Assembly (NCBI RefSeq): GCF_026013525.1
Contig: NZ_JAPDRA010000004.1
Coordinates: 102,412 to 166,411, forward strand
DNA: 64,000 nt
Source of the DNA: Sphingomonas canadensis
Lineage (GTDB): Bacteria; Pseudomonadota; Alphaproteobacteria; Sphingomonadales; Sphingomonadaceae
Reading direction: 5' to 3'
Numbering within the stretch: the stretch's first letter is position 1; each line of letters opens with the position of its first letter. Below the pieces are notes generated by a model. The model did not search any database. It saw only the letters and a list, made by a program, of their open reading frames with translations, and was not told where the DNA came from. This document shows positions 44,028-52,836 of the stretch, in pieces. Both the position numbers and the translations under genes were made by a program.

Positions 44028-45038
44028 TCAGCCCAGCCGGGCGGCGGCCAGTTCCTTCAGGTCCGCTTCCGGGCGGGCGCCGTAGTGCTGGATGATCTCG
44101 GCCGCGCACAGTGCGCCGAGCTTCAGCGACTTCTCGATCCCCAGCCCCTGCGCCTGGCCGTGCAGGAAGCCCGCGGCGAACAGGTCGCCCGCGCCGGTGG
44201 TGTCGATCACCGCCTCGATCGGCTCCGCGGACACCGTGACGCGCTCGTCGCCGACCAGCGCGATCGCGCCCTTCTCGCTGCGCGTCACCACCAGCACGGG
44301 CACCTTGCCGTGGATGTGCGCCACCGCGCTTTCGAAATCCTCATGCTCGCACAGCGCGAGCAGTTCGTTTTCGTTGGCGAACAGGATGTCGATCAGCCCA
44401 TCGGCGATCAGCGCGCGGAAATCGCCGCCATGGCGCGAGATGCAGAAGACGTCGGAGAGCGTGAAGGCCACCTTGCGGCCGTTGGCGCGCGCGATCTCGA
44501 TCGCCTTGCGCATCGCCGCGCGCGGCTCCTCCGGATCCCACAGATAGCCCTCCAGATAGAGGATCGCGCCGCTGGCGATCAGATCCTCGTCCAGCGCGCT
44601 GGCGGGCAGGAACTGCGACGCGCCCAGGAAGGTGTTCATCGTGCGCTGGCCATCGGGCGTGACGAAGATCAGACAGCGCGCGGTGGTCGGCGCGCCGGCG
44701 CGCGGGGCGGTGTCGAAATCGACGCCGGCCGCGCGGATATCGTGCGCGAACACCTCGCCGAGCTGATCGTCGGCCACCTGGCCGATGAAGCCGCAGCGGC
44801 CGCCCAGCGCGGCGATGCCCGCAACCGTGTTGGCCGCTGATCCGCCCGAAACCTCGCGCCCCGGCCCCATCTTGGCATAGAGCGCATCCGCCTCCTCGGG
44901 CGAGAACATCAGCGCCATTGAGCCCTTGGTCATGCCCTGTTCGACGATGAAGCTGTCTTCGGCCTGGGATAGAATATCGACGATCGCGTTGCCGATCGCG
45001 ATGACGTCATAGGTGGGTGCGGTCACCGGCTGCTCCAT
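44028..45038 (-). CDS. PfkB family kinase, adenosine kinase-like
   Basis: A 336-residue ribokinase-fold enzyme. The phosphate-transfer anion hole and catalytic Asp are in DTTGAGDLFAAGFLHG, and the substrate-side GREVSGGSAANTVAGIAALGG matches adenosine kinases of proteobacteria. The lid carries LFANENELLALCEHED. It probably phosphorylates adenosine or another nucleoside. It is divergent from the EI24 gene across a 43-bp gap. Confidence 0.9.
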   Translation of the reverse strand: MEQPVTAPTYDVIAIGNAIVDILSQAEDSFIVEQGMTKGSMALMFSPEEADALYAKMGPGREVSGGSAANTVAGIAALGGRCGFIGQVADDQLGEVFAHDIRAAGVDFDTAPRAGAPTTARCLIFVTPDGQRTMNTFLGASQFLPASALDEDLIASGAILYLEGYLWDPEEPRAAMRKAIEIARANGRKVAFTLSDVFCISRHGGDFRALIADGLIDILFANENELLALCEHEDFESAVAHIHGKVPVLVVTRSEKGAIALVGDERVTVSAEPIEAVIDTTGAGDLFAAGFLHGQAQGLGIEKSLKLGALCAAEIIQHYGARPEADLKELAAARLG

Positions 45039-45043
45039 TTTGG

Positions 45044-45070
45044 TTGCCTAGGCTGCCTAGGGACAGGCAA
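45044..45070. promoter_or_regulatory. Repeats in a divergent promoter
   Basis: TGCCTAGG occurs twice (45045-45052 and 45054-45061), each with a CCTAGG palindrome. An outer inverted repeat TTGCCT/AGGCAA spans 45044-45070. It fills the 43-bp gap between the divergent kinase and EI24 genes and could control both. Confidence 0.45.
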
Positions 45071-45081
45071 AGGAGAGCGCA

Positions 45082-45774
45082 ATGTTGCATACATTCTTCC
45101 TTTCGCTGGGCCAGTTGCTCGATCGGCGGGTGGCGGCGGTGTTCGTGAAGTCGCTGCTGGTGACGCTGGTGATCTTCGCTGCCGCCGCGGTGGGCGTGTG
45201 GCTGGGGATGCACCGGCTGGCGGAGGGCTTCGCGGCGTGGCTGGGCGGGGCGCAGATGGCGCGCGGGCTGGCCGATGTCGGCACGATCGTGGTGCTGGCC
45301 TTCGCCTGCTGGCTGCTGTTCCGCGCGATCGCCGTGGCGGTGATCGGCATCTTCGCCGACGAGGTGGTGATGGCGGTGGAGGCCCGCCACTATCCCGGCG
45401 CCCATGCCGCCGCGATCGACGTGCCGTTCGGCCGTTCGCTGCTGATGGGGCTAGGATCGGCCGGGCGGCTGCTGCTGGTCAACCTGCTGCTGTCGCCGCT
45501 CTATATCGCGCTGCTGATCACCGGGGTGGGCACGGCGCTGGCCTTCTTCGCCGTGAACGCCTGGCTGCTGGGCCGCGATCTGGGGGACATGGTGGCCGCG
45601 CGCCACATGCCGCAGCGTGATCTGGCGGGCTGGCGCAAGCGGACGCGCTTTCGCCGCTTTGCGCTTGGCGCGATCGGCACCGGCATGTTCCTGGTGCCGG
45701 TGCTCAACCTGCTTGCCCCCGTGCTCGGCGCGGCGATGGCGGCGCATGCCTTTCACCTGGGGAGACGGAAATGA
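45082..45774 (+). CDS. EI24 domain membrane protein (CysZ-like)
   Basis: A 230-residue inner-membrane protein with about four helices. The EI24/CysZ-type core includes FADEVVMAVEARHYPG, GRDLGDMVAARHMPQRDLAGWR and the conserved loop before the last helix. E. coli CysZ imports sulfate, but most EI24 proteins are uncharacterised. GGAGAG lies 5 nt before the ATG. The stop overlaps the lipoprotein gene by 4 nt (ATGA). Confidence 0.87.
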   Translation: MLHTFFLSLGQLLDRRVAAVFVKSLLVTLVIFAAAAVGVWLGMHRLAEGFAAWLGGAQMARGLADVGTIVVLAFACWLLFRAIAVAVIGIFADEVVMAVEARHYPGAHAAAIDVPFGRSLLMGLGSAGRLLLVNLLLSPLYIALLITGVGTALAFFAVNAWLLGRDLGDMVAARHMPQRDLAGWRKRTRFRRFALGAIGTGMFLVPVLNLLAPVLGAAMAAHAFHLGRRK

Positions 45775-46184
45775 CTCGGTTCGCGGCAATCGGGGCGCTG
45801 GCGCTGCTGCTGGCCGGATGCGGCGAGGCGCAGGTGGCACGCCCGTCCAGCGTGGCGGCCAAGCCCGCGCCCTATGTCCCCGTTCCCGGCGCGGTGAGCG
45901 GCACGGCGGCGCAGCCGGGCGCAGCCGCCGCGCTGCCCGCAAACGTCCGCGGCCAGGACGCGCGCGCGCTGATCGCCCGCTTCGGCAAGCCGCGCATCGA
46001 CACGACCGAGGGCAAGGGCCGCAAGCTCCAGTTCCTGGGGACGAGCTGCGTGCTGGACACCTATCTCTACGCCGCCGCTGGCGGGCGCGAAGCGGTGGTC
46101 ACCCATGTCGACGCCCGCCGCCGCGACGGCAATCCCGCCGACGAAGCCGGCTGCGTCGCCGCGCTTACGCGAACGGGATCCTGA
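45771..46184 (+). CDS. Putative lipoprotein of unknown function
   Basis: A 137-residue protein with a lipobox LAGC (Cys about 17). A Pro/Ala linker leads to a small domain with ALIARFGKPRIDTTEGKGRKLQFLGTSC, a SmpA-like beta-strand pattern of outer-membrane lipoproteins, and two cysteines. Function unknown. It is coupled to the EI24 gene. Confidence 0.75.
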   Translation: MTRFAAIGALALLLAGCGEAQVARPSSVAAKPAPYVPVPGAVSGTAAQPGAAAALPANVRGQDARALIARFGKPRIDTTEGKGRKLQFLGTSCVLDTYLYAAAGGREAVVTHVDARRRDGNPADEAGCVAALTRTGS

Positions 46185-46201
46185 GCCATCCCGTTCGCGC
46201 C

Positions 46202-46218
46202 CGGCCCGTCGCGGGCCG
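46202..46218. terminator. Hairpin between convergent genes
   Basis: CGGCCCG and CGGGCCG form a 7-bp stem around TCG in the 42-bp gap between genes ending at 46184 and 46227. There is no T-run. Confidence 0.45.
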
Positions 46219-46226
46219 CGCGCGGA

Positions 46227-46598
46227 TCAATAGTTGGAAGCCCTGAACTTGCTTTCCCAGGTGGAAGGCACGGCGTTGCCCTGCGCGTCGCGGGCGGGTT
46301 CGAACCGCGCGAGCTGGCGCATCAAGCGGCAGACCAGCGCGTCCATCTCCTCCACGCCGCTGGAATCGAGGATGGTGCATCCGGCAGGCACGCCCTGCGC
46401 GTCCACGGCAAGGCTGAACGCGACGACGCGCTTCTTTGGCCGGTGCATCCCCGTGAACGGAAGGAAATAGCCTTCATATCCCTTCAGCCATTCGCCCGCC
46501 TTGATAGGCGTCGGCGCCGCGGGCGCGGGCGCCTCCTGCGCCGCCGCGGGCATGGCAAGGGCAAGGAACAGCGTCAGCGGGACCGGTAACCGTCTCAT
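46227..46598 (-). CDS. Exported TonB C-terminal-like protein
   Basis: A 123-residue secreted protein with a signal peptide (about 1-20, ending PAAAQ). The mature part resembles a TonB C-terminal domain: VVAFSLAVDAQGVPAGCTILDSSG and LVCRLMRQLARFEPARDAQGN, including a Cys pair. There is no TonB transmembrane anchor or long Pro-rich linker, so it is unlikely to energise a receptor. It is downstream of queG with a 16-bp gap. Confidence 0.75.
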   Translation of the reverse strand: MRRLPVPLTLFLALAMPAAAQEAPAPAAPTPIKAGEWLKGYEGYFLPFTGMHRPKKRVVAFSLAVDAQGVPAGCTILDSSGVEEMDALVCRLMRQLARFEPARDAQGNAVPSTWESKFRASNY

Positions 46599-46614
46599 CG
46601 CGCGCCTCCCAGGA

Positions 46615-47745
46615 TCAGTCCGGCGATCCTGCCTGCCATTCCCCGCGCACGCAAGCATCGCCCTCCCCCGCCAGCCGCGCCGCGCGCTCCGCCGCCCAGC
46701 GCGCGGGATCGAGCCGGGCGAGCGCCCATACGGCCGCGCCCCGCACCTCCGGCGCCGGATCGCCGAGCAGCGCCGCCACCGGCCCGGCCAGCGCCGCGGC
46801 CCCGCTGTTGCCTGCGGCGATCAGGCAGTTGCGCACCATCCGGTCGCGCCCGATCCGCTTGATCGGCGATCCGGAGAACACCTGCCGGAACGCGGCATCG
46901 TCGAGCGCGAGCAGGTCCGCCAGCTCCGGCGCGGCCAGCTCGGCGCGCGGCGCGAAGGCCCGGTTGGCCTGTGCCGCCGCCGCGAACTTGTTCCACGGGC
47001 ACACCGCCAGGCAATCGTCGCAGCCATAGATGCGGTTGCCGATCGCCCCGCGGAACTCCGCCGGGACCGGTCCCTTATGCTCGATCGTCAGGTACGAGAT
47101 GCACCGCCGCGCATCTAGGCGGAAAGGCGCGGGAAAGGCATCGGTCGGGCACGCCGCCTGGCATGCCGTGCAGCTTCCGCAGCTATCCGCCCCCGCCGCG
47201 TCCGGCGCCAGATCGAGCGTGGTGTAGACCGCGCCCAGGAACAGCCAGCTTCCGTGCGTGCGGCTGACCAGGTTGGTGTGCTTACCCTGCCAGCCGAGGC
47301 CCGCCGCCTCCGCCAGCGGCTTTTCCATCACCGGCGCGGTATCTACGAACACCTTGAGCGGCGCGGGCGCCGCATCGGCCAGCCAGCGGCCCAGCGCCTT
47401 CAGCGCCTTTTTGACCACGTCATGATAATCCGCGCCCTGGGCATAGGCCGAGATGCGCCCGCGCCCGCCCTCCCCGGCCAGCGCCAGCGGATCGGCGGCG
47501 GGGGCATAGCTCATCCCCAGCGCGATCACCGATCGCACCTCCGGCCACAATCCGGCGGGGCTGGCGCGCTGCGCGGCGCGCTCCTCCATCCACAGCATGC
47601 TGCCGTGCATGCCCGCGTCCAGCCAGGCGCGCAGCCGTTCCCCGGCCAGCGGCGCGGCATCGGCACGCGCGATTCCGCAAGCGGCGAAACCCAATTCGGC
47701 GGCTTTGGCCTTTATTTGGGCCTCCAATGGCTTGTCTTGCGCCAT
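46615..47745 (-). CDS. queG: Epoxyqueuosine reductase
   Basis: A 376-residue cobalamin- and Fe-S-dependent reductase that makes queuosine from epoxyqueuosine in tRNA. Two 4Fe-4S motifs are [12 protein letters not shown] (from about 188) and [11 protein letters not shown] (from about 242). The N-terminal region has [15 protein letters not shown] and GMSYAP. A HEAT-like helical tail follows (about 290-376). It is the last queuosine step, after QueA at 13851. Confidence 0.96.
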   Translation of the reverse strand: MAQDKPLEAQIKAKAAELGFAACGIARADAAPLAGERLRAWLDAGMHGSMLWMEERAAQRASPAGLWPEVRSVIALGMSYAPAADPLALAGEGGRGRISAYAQGADYHDVVKKALKALGRWLADAAPAPLKVFVDTAPVMEKPLAEAAGLGWQGKHTNLVSRTHGSWLFLGAVYTTLDLAPDAAGADSCGSCTACQAACPTDAFPAPFRLDARRCISYLTIEHKGPVPAEFRGAIGNRIYGCDDCLAVCPWNKFAAAAQANRAFAPRAELAAPELADLLALDDAAFRQVFSGSPIKRIGRDRMVRNCLIAAGNSGAAALAGPVAALLGDPAPEVRGAAVWALARLDPARWAAERAARLAGEGDACVRGEWQAGSPD

Positions 47746-47786
47746 AAGCGCCCGCTACCACGGGGACGCAACGGGAGGGACCCTGT

Positions 47787-48707
47787 TTGAGCGAAGAGCT
47801 GGCGGTCAGCGCCACCGGACTGGTGAAGGACTTCGGCGGCCGCCGCGTGGTGGACGGAGTCGACATCGCCGTCCCGCGGGGCCTCATCTATGGCGTGCTC
47901 GGTCCCAATGGGGCGGGCAAGACCACTACGCTGCGCATGCTGCTGGGCATCATCGAGCCCGATGCGGGCGAGCGGATGCTGCTGGGCCACCCGCGCCCGC
48001 GCGAGGCGAGCGACCAGGTCGGTTACCTGCCCGAGGAGCGCGGCCTCTATCCCGGCATGCGCGCGAAGGATGCGATCGCCTTCATGGGGGCGCTGCGCGG
48101 ACTGCGCTGGAGCGAGGGGCGCCGCCGCGCCCGCACGCTGATGGAGGCGGCCGGGCTGGGCCACGCCGCCGACGACAAGATCCGCAAGCTTTCCAAGGGC
48201 ATGGCCCAGCTTGTCCAGCTCCTGGGATCGGCGGTGCATCATCCCGATCTGCTGGTTCTCGACGAGCCCTTCTCCGGGCTCGATCCGGTCAACCAGGAGC
48301 GGCTGGAAAAGCTGATCCTGGCGGAGCGCGATCGCGGCGCCACGATCCTCTTCTCCACCCATGTCATGGCGCATGCCGAGCGGCTGTGCGACCGGCTGTC
48401 GATCATCGCGGGCGGCAAGGTGCGGTTTGAGGGCACCGTGGCGGACGCGCGCGCGAAACTGCCGTTCAAGGCGCATTACACCCCCCATCGCGGCGGCCCG
48501 GAACTGGCCGCACTGCTGCCGCCCGATGCGGAGCAGATCGACGGAAGCTGGAGCTTCACCGTGCCCGAGGAAGGGATAGAGGCGCTGCTGGTGCGGCTGA
48601 TCGACGCGGGGCACGGCATATCGGGCCTTTCGATCGAGCGGCCGGGGCTGCACGACGCCTTTGTGCGGATCGTGGCAGAGGCGGGTGCCGCGGAGACGGT
48701 GGAATGA
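47787..48707 (+). CDS. ABC transporter ATP-binding protein (NatA-like)
   Basis: A 306-residue ABC ATPase of an export system. Walker A is GPNGAGKTT, the signature is LSKGMAQLVQ, Walker B is LLVLDEPFSGLD, and a C-terminal DUF4162-like domain follows. The signature is LSKGM rather than LSGGQ, as in the NatA/YhaQ group. The start is a TTG with GGGAGGG about 8 nt upstream. It overlaps the permease gene by 4 nt. Substrate unknown; sodium extrusion, as for Bacillus NatAB, is one possibility. Confidence 0.93.
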   Translation: MSEELAVSATGLVKDFGGRRVVDGVDIAVPRGLIYGVLGPNGAGKTTTLRMLLGIIEPDAGERMLLGHPRPREASDQVGYLPEERGLYPGMRAKDAIAFMGALRGLRWSEGRRRARTLMEAAGLGHAADDKIRKLSKGMAQLVQLLGSAVHHPDLLVLDEPFSGLDPVNQERLEKLILAERDRGATILFSTHVMAHAERLCDRLSIIAGGKVRFEGTVADARAKLPFKAHYTPHRGGPELAALLPPDAEQIDGSWSFTVPEEGIEALLVRLIDAGHGISGLSIERPGLHDAFVRIVAEAGAAETVE

Positions 48708-49930
48708 AGGTCTTCCTGCGCGGGATGCGCCAGGCATTCACGATCGCCCGCCGCGATTTCGCGGCCACGGTGTTCACGCCCACCTTCCTGCTGTTCCTGC
48801 TGGCCCCGGTCTTCATGATCGTCTTCGCGCTGGTCGGCGGGATGGGCGCGCGCGGCGCGGCGGAAAGCACCGACGCCCGCGAGCGGATGGTGGTGATCGC
48901 ATCCTCATCGCGCGCGGCGGAGATCACCGCGATCGACAGCCAGTTGCGCAAGCTGTTTCCCTCCCGCGGCGACAACGCGCTGCCCGAACTGGTGATCGAG
49001 GCGCCCGCCAACGATGTCGCGGCCCAGGCGCGCGCGATGTTCGATTCGACCGAATATGATCTGACCGCGGTGCTCCACGGCCCGCTCGAGCGGCCCCGCA
49101 TCCTGCGCGGCCCGCGCGACTATCGCGAGGCGAACTATCTGGCCGAGCTGGCCGAACAGGTGCTGCGCGTCGAGCGTTCGGGCGGCACCCAGCAATTGAG
49201 CCAGGCCGAAATCGCCGAGGTTTCGCGCGGCCAATCCTCGGTCAGCGGGCGCAGCCAGCTTGCCTATGTCGCGGTGCTGGGCATCTTCTTCCTGACGCTG
49301 ATGCTGTCCGGCCAGGCGGTTGGGGCGATGGCGGAGGAGCGATCGAACAAGGTGATCGAGGTGCTGGCCGCCGCGGTGCCGCTGGAAAGCGTGTTCTTCG
49401 GCAAGCTGCTGGGCGCGTTCGGAACGGCGGTGCTGTTCGTCGCCTTCTGGGGCACGCTGCTGGGCAACCTGCCGAAACTGCTGCCGGCCAACTATGTCTC
49501 CGCCTTTTCGGAGCTGGGGGCGGCGGTGGGATATCCGCTGTTCCCGCTGCTGTTCGTCGCCTATTTCACCATGGCCTATATGCTGTTGAGCGCGGTGTTC
49601 CTGGGCGTGGGCGCGCTCGCTTCCACCCAGCGCGAGATCCAGATGCTGTCGCTGCCGATCACGATCATCCAGGTCGTGATGCTGGGCTTCGCCTCCTATG
49701 GCGCGATCGCGCCGAACAGTTGGGTGGCGATCGCGGCGCAGGTGTTCCCGTTCAGCTCGCCCTCCGCGATGGCGGCGCGGGCGGCCAATTCGCCGGAGAT
49801 ATGGCCGCATGTCGCCGCGCTGATCTGGCAGGCGCTGTGGGTGGGCATCACCGTGACCATCGGCGCGCGCGTGTTCCGCCGCGGCGTGCTCAAGTCCGGC
49901 AGCCCGCGGATACGGCTGCGGGGGCGATGA
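48704..49930 (+). CDS. ABC transporter permease (NatB-like)
   Basis: A 408-residue ABC2-type permease with one helix near the N-terminus, a large extracytoplasmic domain (about 60-180) and five or six C-terminal helices. The EERSNKVIEVLAAAVPLESVFFGKLLG coupling region is typical of NatB/YhaP permeases. It forms a transporter with the preceding ATPase. Its ATG overlaps the ATPase stop. Confidence 0.92.
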   Translation: MKVFLRGMRQAFTIARRDFAATVFTPTFLLFLLAPVFMIVFALVGGMGARGAAESTDARERMVVIASSSRAAEITAIDSQLRKLFPSRGDNALPELVIEAPANDVAAQARAMFDSTEYDLTAVLHGPLERPRILRGPRDYREANYLAELAEQVLRVERSGGTQQLSQAEIAEVSRGQSSVSGRSQLAYVAVLGIFFLTLMLSGQAVGAMAEERSNKVIEVLAAAVPLESVFFGKLLGAFGTAVLFVAFWGTLLGNLPKLLPANYVSAFSELGAAVGYPLFPLLFVAYFTMAYMLLSAVFLGVGALASTQREIQMLSLPITIIQVVMLGFASYGAIAPNSWVAIAAQVFPFSSPSAMAARAANSPEIWPHVAALIWQALWVGITVTIGARVFRRGVLKSGSPRIRLRGR

Positions 49931-49941
49931 CCGCGCGCTAT

Positions 49942-49955
49942 TGACATTCATGTCA
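49942..49955. promoter_or_regulatory. TetR-type operator at the P450 promoter
   Basis: TGACAT and ATGTCA flank TC, a perfect palindrome of the kind bound by TetR-family repressors. It overlaps a TTGACA hexamer (49941-49946) that could be the -35 box, 38 bp before the P450 start. No regulator gene is adjacent. Confidence 0.55.
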
Positions 49956-49992
49956 GTTGCGGTTCTCCTGCGCGCAAAAGGAGAGACCGCCG

Positions 49993-51228
49993 ATGGCAAC
50001 GCTTGCCCCCCAGCCGGCCGCGAACAGCGCCGCCGATCCCTATGACGTGACCCGTCCCGAACTGTACCGCGACGACACGTGGCAGGAGCCGTTCCGCTGG
50101 CTGCGCGCCAACGCCCCGGTCTATCGCTGCGAGAACAGCGCGTTCGGCCCCTATTGGTCGGTCTCCACCTACAAGCCGATCGTCCATGCCGAATCGCTGC
50201 CGGAGATCTTCTCGTCCGAAATGGGCGGGATCGTGATCGCCGACCTGCAGGAAGGCGACATCAAGATGCCGATGTTCATCGCGATGGACCGGCCCAAGCA
50301 CACCGGCCAGCGGCGCACCATCGCCCCCGCCTTCACCCCCAGCGAGATGGTGCGCATGACCGGCGACATCCGCCGCCGCACCACCGAAATCCTCGATTCG
50401 CTGCCGGTGGGCGAGGAGTTCGACTGGGTCGACCGCGTATCGATCGAGCTGACCACCCAGATGCTGGCGATCCTGTTCGACTTCCCCTGGGAGGACCGCC
50501 GCCTGCTGACCTATTGGTCCGACTGGGCGGGCGATATCGAGATCGCGCACAATCCCGAGCGCAAGGAGGAACGGCGCCAGATCCTGTTCCAGTGCGCCGC
50601 CTATTTCACCAACCTGTGGAAGTCGAAGGTCGGCAAGGATCCGACGCCCGACCTGATCTCCATGATGATCCATTCGGACGCCATGTCCGAGATGGACGAC
50701 ATGGAGTTCCTGGGGAACCTGATCCTGCTGATCGTTGGCGGGAACGACACCACCCGCAACTCGATGAGCGCCTTTGCCTGGGGGCTGGAGCAGTTCCCGG
50801 ACCAGCGCGCCAAGCTGGAGGCTGATCCCGGGCTGATCCCCAATGCCGTGCAGGAGATCATCCGCTGGCAGACGCCGCTGGCGCACATGCGCCGCACCGC
50901 GACCGAGGACACGATCCTGGAGGGCCAGGAGATCAAGGCGGGCGACAAGCTGGCGCTCTGGTATCTCTCCGCCAATCGCGACGAGAGCGTGTTCCCCGAC
51001 GCGGACAAGATCATCATCGAGCGTGAGAATGCGCGGCGCCACCTGGCCTTCGGCCACGGCATCCACCGTTGCGTGGGCGCGCGGCTGGCCGAGCTGCAGA
51101 TCAGCGTGCTGATGGAGGAGATGGCCAAGCGCCGCCTGCGCGTGAACGTGCTGCGCGAGCCCGATCGCGTCGCCGCCTGCTTCGTCCACGGCTATCGCAA
51201 GATGCCGGCGGAACTGAGCCGCTACTGA
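49993..51228 (+). CDS. Cytochrome P450, CYP153-like
   Basis: A 411-residue soluble bacterial P450. The heme-binding loop is FGHGIHRCVG with the thiolate Cys about 360. The I-helix is GGNDTTR (about 249-255) and the ExxR motif is EIIR (about 288-291). Family-specific blocks FIAMDRPKHTGQRRTIAPAF, EEFDWVDRVSIELTTQML and EIIRWQTPLAHMRRTA closely resemble CYP153 terminal alkane and fatty-acid omega-hydroxylases. It needs a ferredoxin and a ferredoxin reductase, neither of which is adjacent. A TetR-type palindrome covers the promoter. Subfamily and substrate are inferred. Confidence 0.9.
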   Translation: MATLAPQPAANSAADPYDVTRPELYRDDTWQEPFRWLRANAPVYRCENSAFGPYWSVSTYKPIVHAESLPEIFSSEMGGIVIADLQEGDIKMPMFIAMDRPKHTGQRRTIAPAFTPSEMVRMTGDIRRRTTEILDSLPVGEEFDWVDRVSIELTTQMLAILFDFPWEDRRLLTYWSDWAGDIEIAHNPERKEERRQILFQCAAYFTNLWKSKVGKDPTPDLISMMIHSDAMSEMDDMEFLGNLILLIVGGNDTTRNSMSAFAWGLEQFPDQRAKLEADPGLIPNAVQEIIRWQTPLAHMRRTATEDTILEGQEIKAGDKLALWYLSANRDESVFPDADKIIIERENARRHLAFGHGIHRCVGARLAELQISVLMEEMAKRRLRVNVLREPDRVAACFVHGYRKMPAELSRY

Positions 51229-51311
51229 TCGCGCCGTAACCGGCGGCATCGCCCGTGCGAACCCATGGCGCAGGCCTTTTCCGGCCCGCACCATGGGAGC
51301 ATAATGGCGGC

Positions 51312-51797
51312 ATGCGCTACGATCGACGCGGCATCCTGAATCTGGGCGCGATGGGCGCGCTGACGGTCACCATCGGCTGCTCGGCGGGCGAGAGCCAGGC
51401 CGCGCAGACCTTCGCCTTCAAGCTGACCGATGCGGAATGGCGCAGCCGCCTTTCGCCCGAGGCCTATCGCGTGCTGCGTCAGGCGGGGACCGAACGGCCC
51501 TACACCAGCCCGCTCAACAAGGAGCATCGCGCCGGCACCTTCCTGTGCGCTGGCTGCGCGCTGCCGCTCTATTCCTCGCGGACGAAGTTCGACAGCGGCA
51601 CCGGCTGGCCCAGCTTCTGGCAGCCGCTGGCCAACGCGGTGGTCACGCGGACCGACGGCAGCCTGGGGATGCGGCGGACCGAGGTGCTGTGCCGCCGCTG
51701 CGGCGGCCACCTGGGCCATGTGTTCGACGATGGACCGCAGCCCACCGGCAAGCGCTATTGCATGAACGGCGTGGCGCTCACGTTCCGGCCCGCCTAG
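51312..51797 (+). CDS. msrB: Exported methionine-R-sulfoxide reductase MsrB
   Basis: A 161-residue MsrB with an N-terminal leader. The catalytic Cys is in RYCMNGVAL near the C-terminus. Zinc-site pairs are CAGC and [17 protein letters not shown] is the substrate region. The leader has [19 protein letters not shown], combining a twin-arginine motif with a lipobox-like TIGC, so the enzyme is probably exported by Tat and may be lipidated. It would repair oxidised methionines in the envelope. MsrA is not in the window. Confidence 0.94.
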   Translation: MRYDRRGILNLGAMGALTVTIGCSAGESQAAQTFAFKLTDAEWRSRLSPEAYRVLRQAGTERPYTSPLNKEHRAGTFLCAGCALPLYSSRTKFDSGTGWPSFWQPLANAVVTRTDGSLGMRRTEVLCRRCGGHLGHVFDDGPQPTGKRYCMNGVALTFRPA

Positions 51798-51821
51798 GCA
51801 GGGCCGGAGGCGCGCGAAAAA

Positions 51822-52391
51822 TCAGAGGTCGAGCTTCTCGGGAACCAGGTCGCTGAGGTCGAGCTCGAGCGAGGCGACGACCTGGCGCTTGCCGCCGGCG
51901 ATCTGGCCCTGCCAGCTATCCGCGCCATTGTCGCCGTCCGGATAGATGAAGCCGTTGAGCGGATAGGCGGTGCGGCCCAGCCCGCCGATCGGGCCGTACC
52001 ATACGCGCACCTGACTCCAGTCGCCCGCAGGCGACACGTCCACCGCGCGCACGTCGATCTCGATCCCGCCGGGGCGCGACCAGTTGGCGTGGCGCAGCAG
52101 CACCTCACGATCGCTGACGATCTTGGAAACCATCGCGACATGGCCCAGCGGCATGCTGGCGATCGCGCGGAACGACATCACCGCGCCGACGCGGGGCTCG
52201 GCACCGCGGGCATATTTGCCGGCGGCCTGGTTCCACCAGGTGTGGGCGTTGCCGTAGATCTCGACGCCCGAAACCGCCCGGGCATAGGGCACGCACTGGA
52301 GAACGCCGGAGCGCGCCTGTGCCGGAAGCACGGTCGCAAGGCAAAGCGCGGCCATCAGCGCAAAACGCGCTGCAAGAGAACGGAACGTCAC
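51822..52391 (-). CDS. Exported CHAP-domain amidase/endopeptidase
   Basis: A 189-residue secreted peptidoglycan hydrolase candidate. The GTG at 52391 begins a signal peptide (ending AQA, about residue 25). The CHAP domain has the catalytic Cys in LQCVPYAR and the His in PLGHVAMVSKI. GNAHTWWNQA and GAVMSFRA are typical. It is convergent with msrB. A longer upstream frame is rejected because the leader begins at this GTG. Confidence 0.85.
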   Translation of the reverse strand: MTFRSLAARFALMAALCLATVLPAQARSGVLQCVPYARAVSGVEIYGNAHTWWNQAAGKYARGAEPRVGAVMSFRAIASMPLGHVAMVSKIVSDREVLLRHANWSRPGGIEIDVRAVDVSPAGDWSQVRVWYGPIGGLGRTAYPLNGFIYPDGDNGADSWQGQIAGGKRQVVASLELDLSDLVPEKLDL

Positions 52392-52836
52392 GGGAGCCCC
52401 CCGATGCGATTGCGTTGGTGAGGCTGTTCCTTGCCGTCCCCGGTTAACAATTCCTAGCCTCGCTCCGGCGATATGGGATGAACCGTTGCTCGCGGGGGAT
52501 GAAGGGCCGGAACCGTTCGATTCGCCGTGCCGCACTGCCGCGAATCGTCACGGGCGGTGCGCGCCGGGTCCTCGCGGAGCCATCTTGCAGCGCAACATCC
52601 GCCTCGTGACGAACCCGTACCGGAAGATGCCGTAACTGACAGGGTTGTTGCCCAAGCGCATCAGTCCGCGGCTTTTCGTGCAGCCGGAATCGGTTCGTCG
52701 CATCCATGTTGCAACGCAAAAGCCTATCGTGCTCATTTGTGAACGGGGCACGACGATCCGGTTAAGGTGTGCGTTAACCATTCGCGCGCATGATCGGATC
52801 AGGAGGAGTGAAGTTTACCGGTGGGGAGTTGATACA
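52392..52836. other. 445-bp intergenic region between divergent genes
   Basis: This gap separates the CHAP gene (-) from the gene at 52837 (+). The first 60 bp are the CHAP upstream region with TTAACAATTCC (about 52443). The middle (about 52480-52740) has no convincing ORF; an open frame continues upstream from the 52837 gene but lacks a ribosome site. Its last 80 bp hold a CtrA-type double site and a GGAGGAG run (52801). Confidence 0.5.
52760..52781. promoter_or_regulatory. Palindromic CtrA-type site
   Basis: GGTTAA (52760-52765) and TTAACC (52774-52779) form a palindrome, and the right half extends to TTAACCAT (52774-52781), the CtrA half-site. It lies 56 bp before the start of the gene at 52837. 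Confidence 0.5.

Noticed and set aside
52645..52836. Upstream extension of the gene at 52837
   Set aside because: The frame stays open but the sequence is low in coding character and lacks a ribosome site; the CtrA-type palindrome lies inside it.
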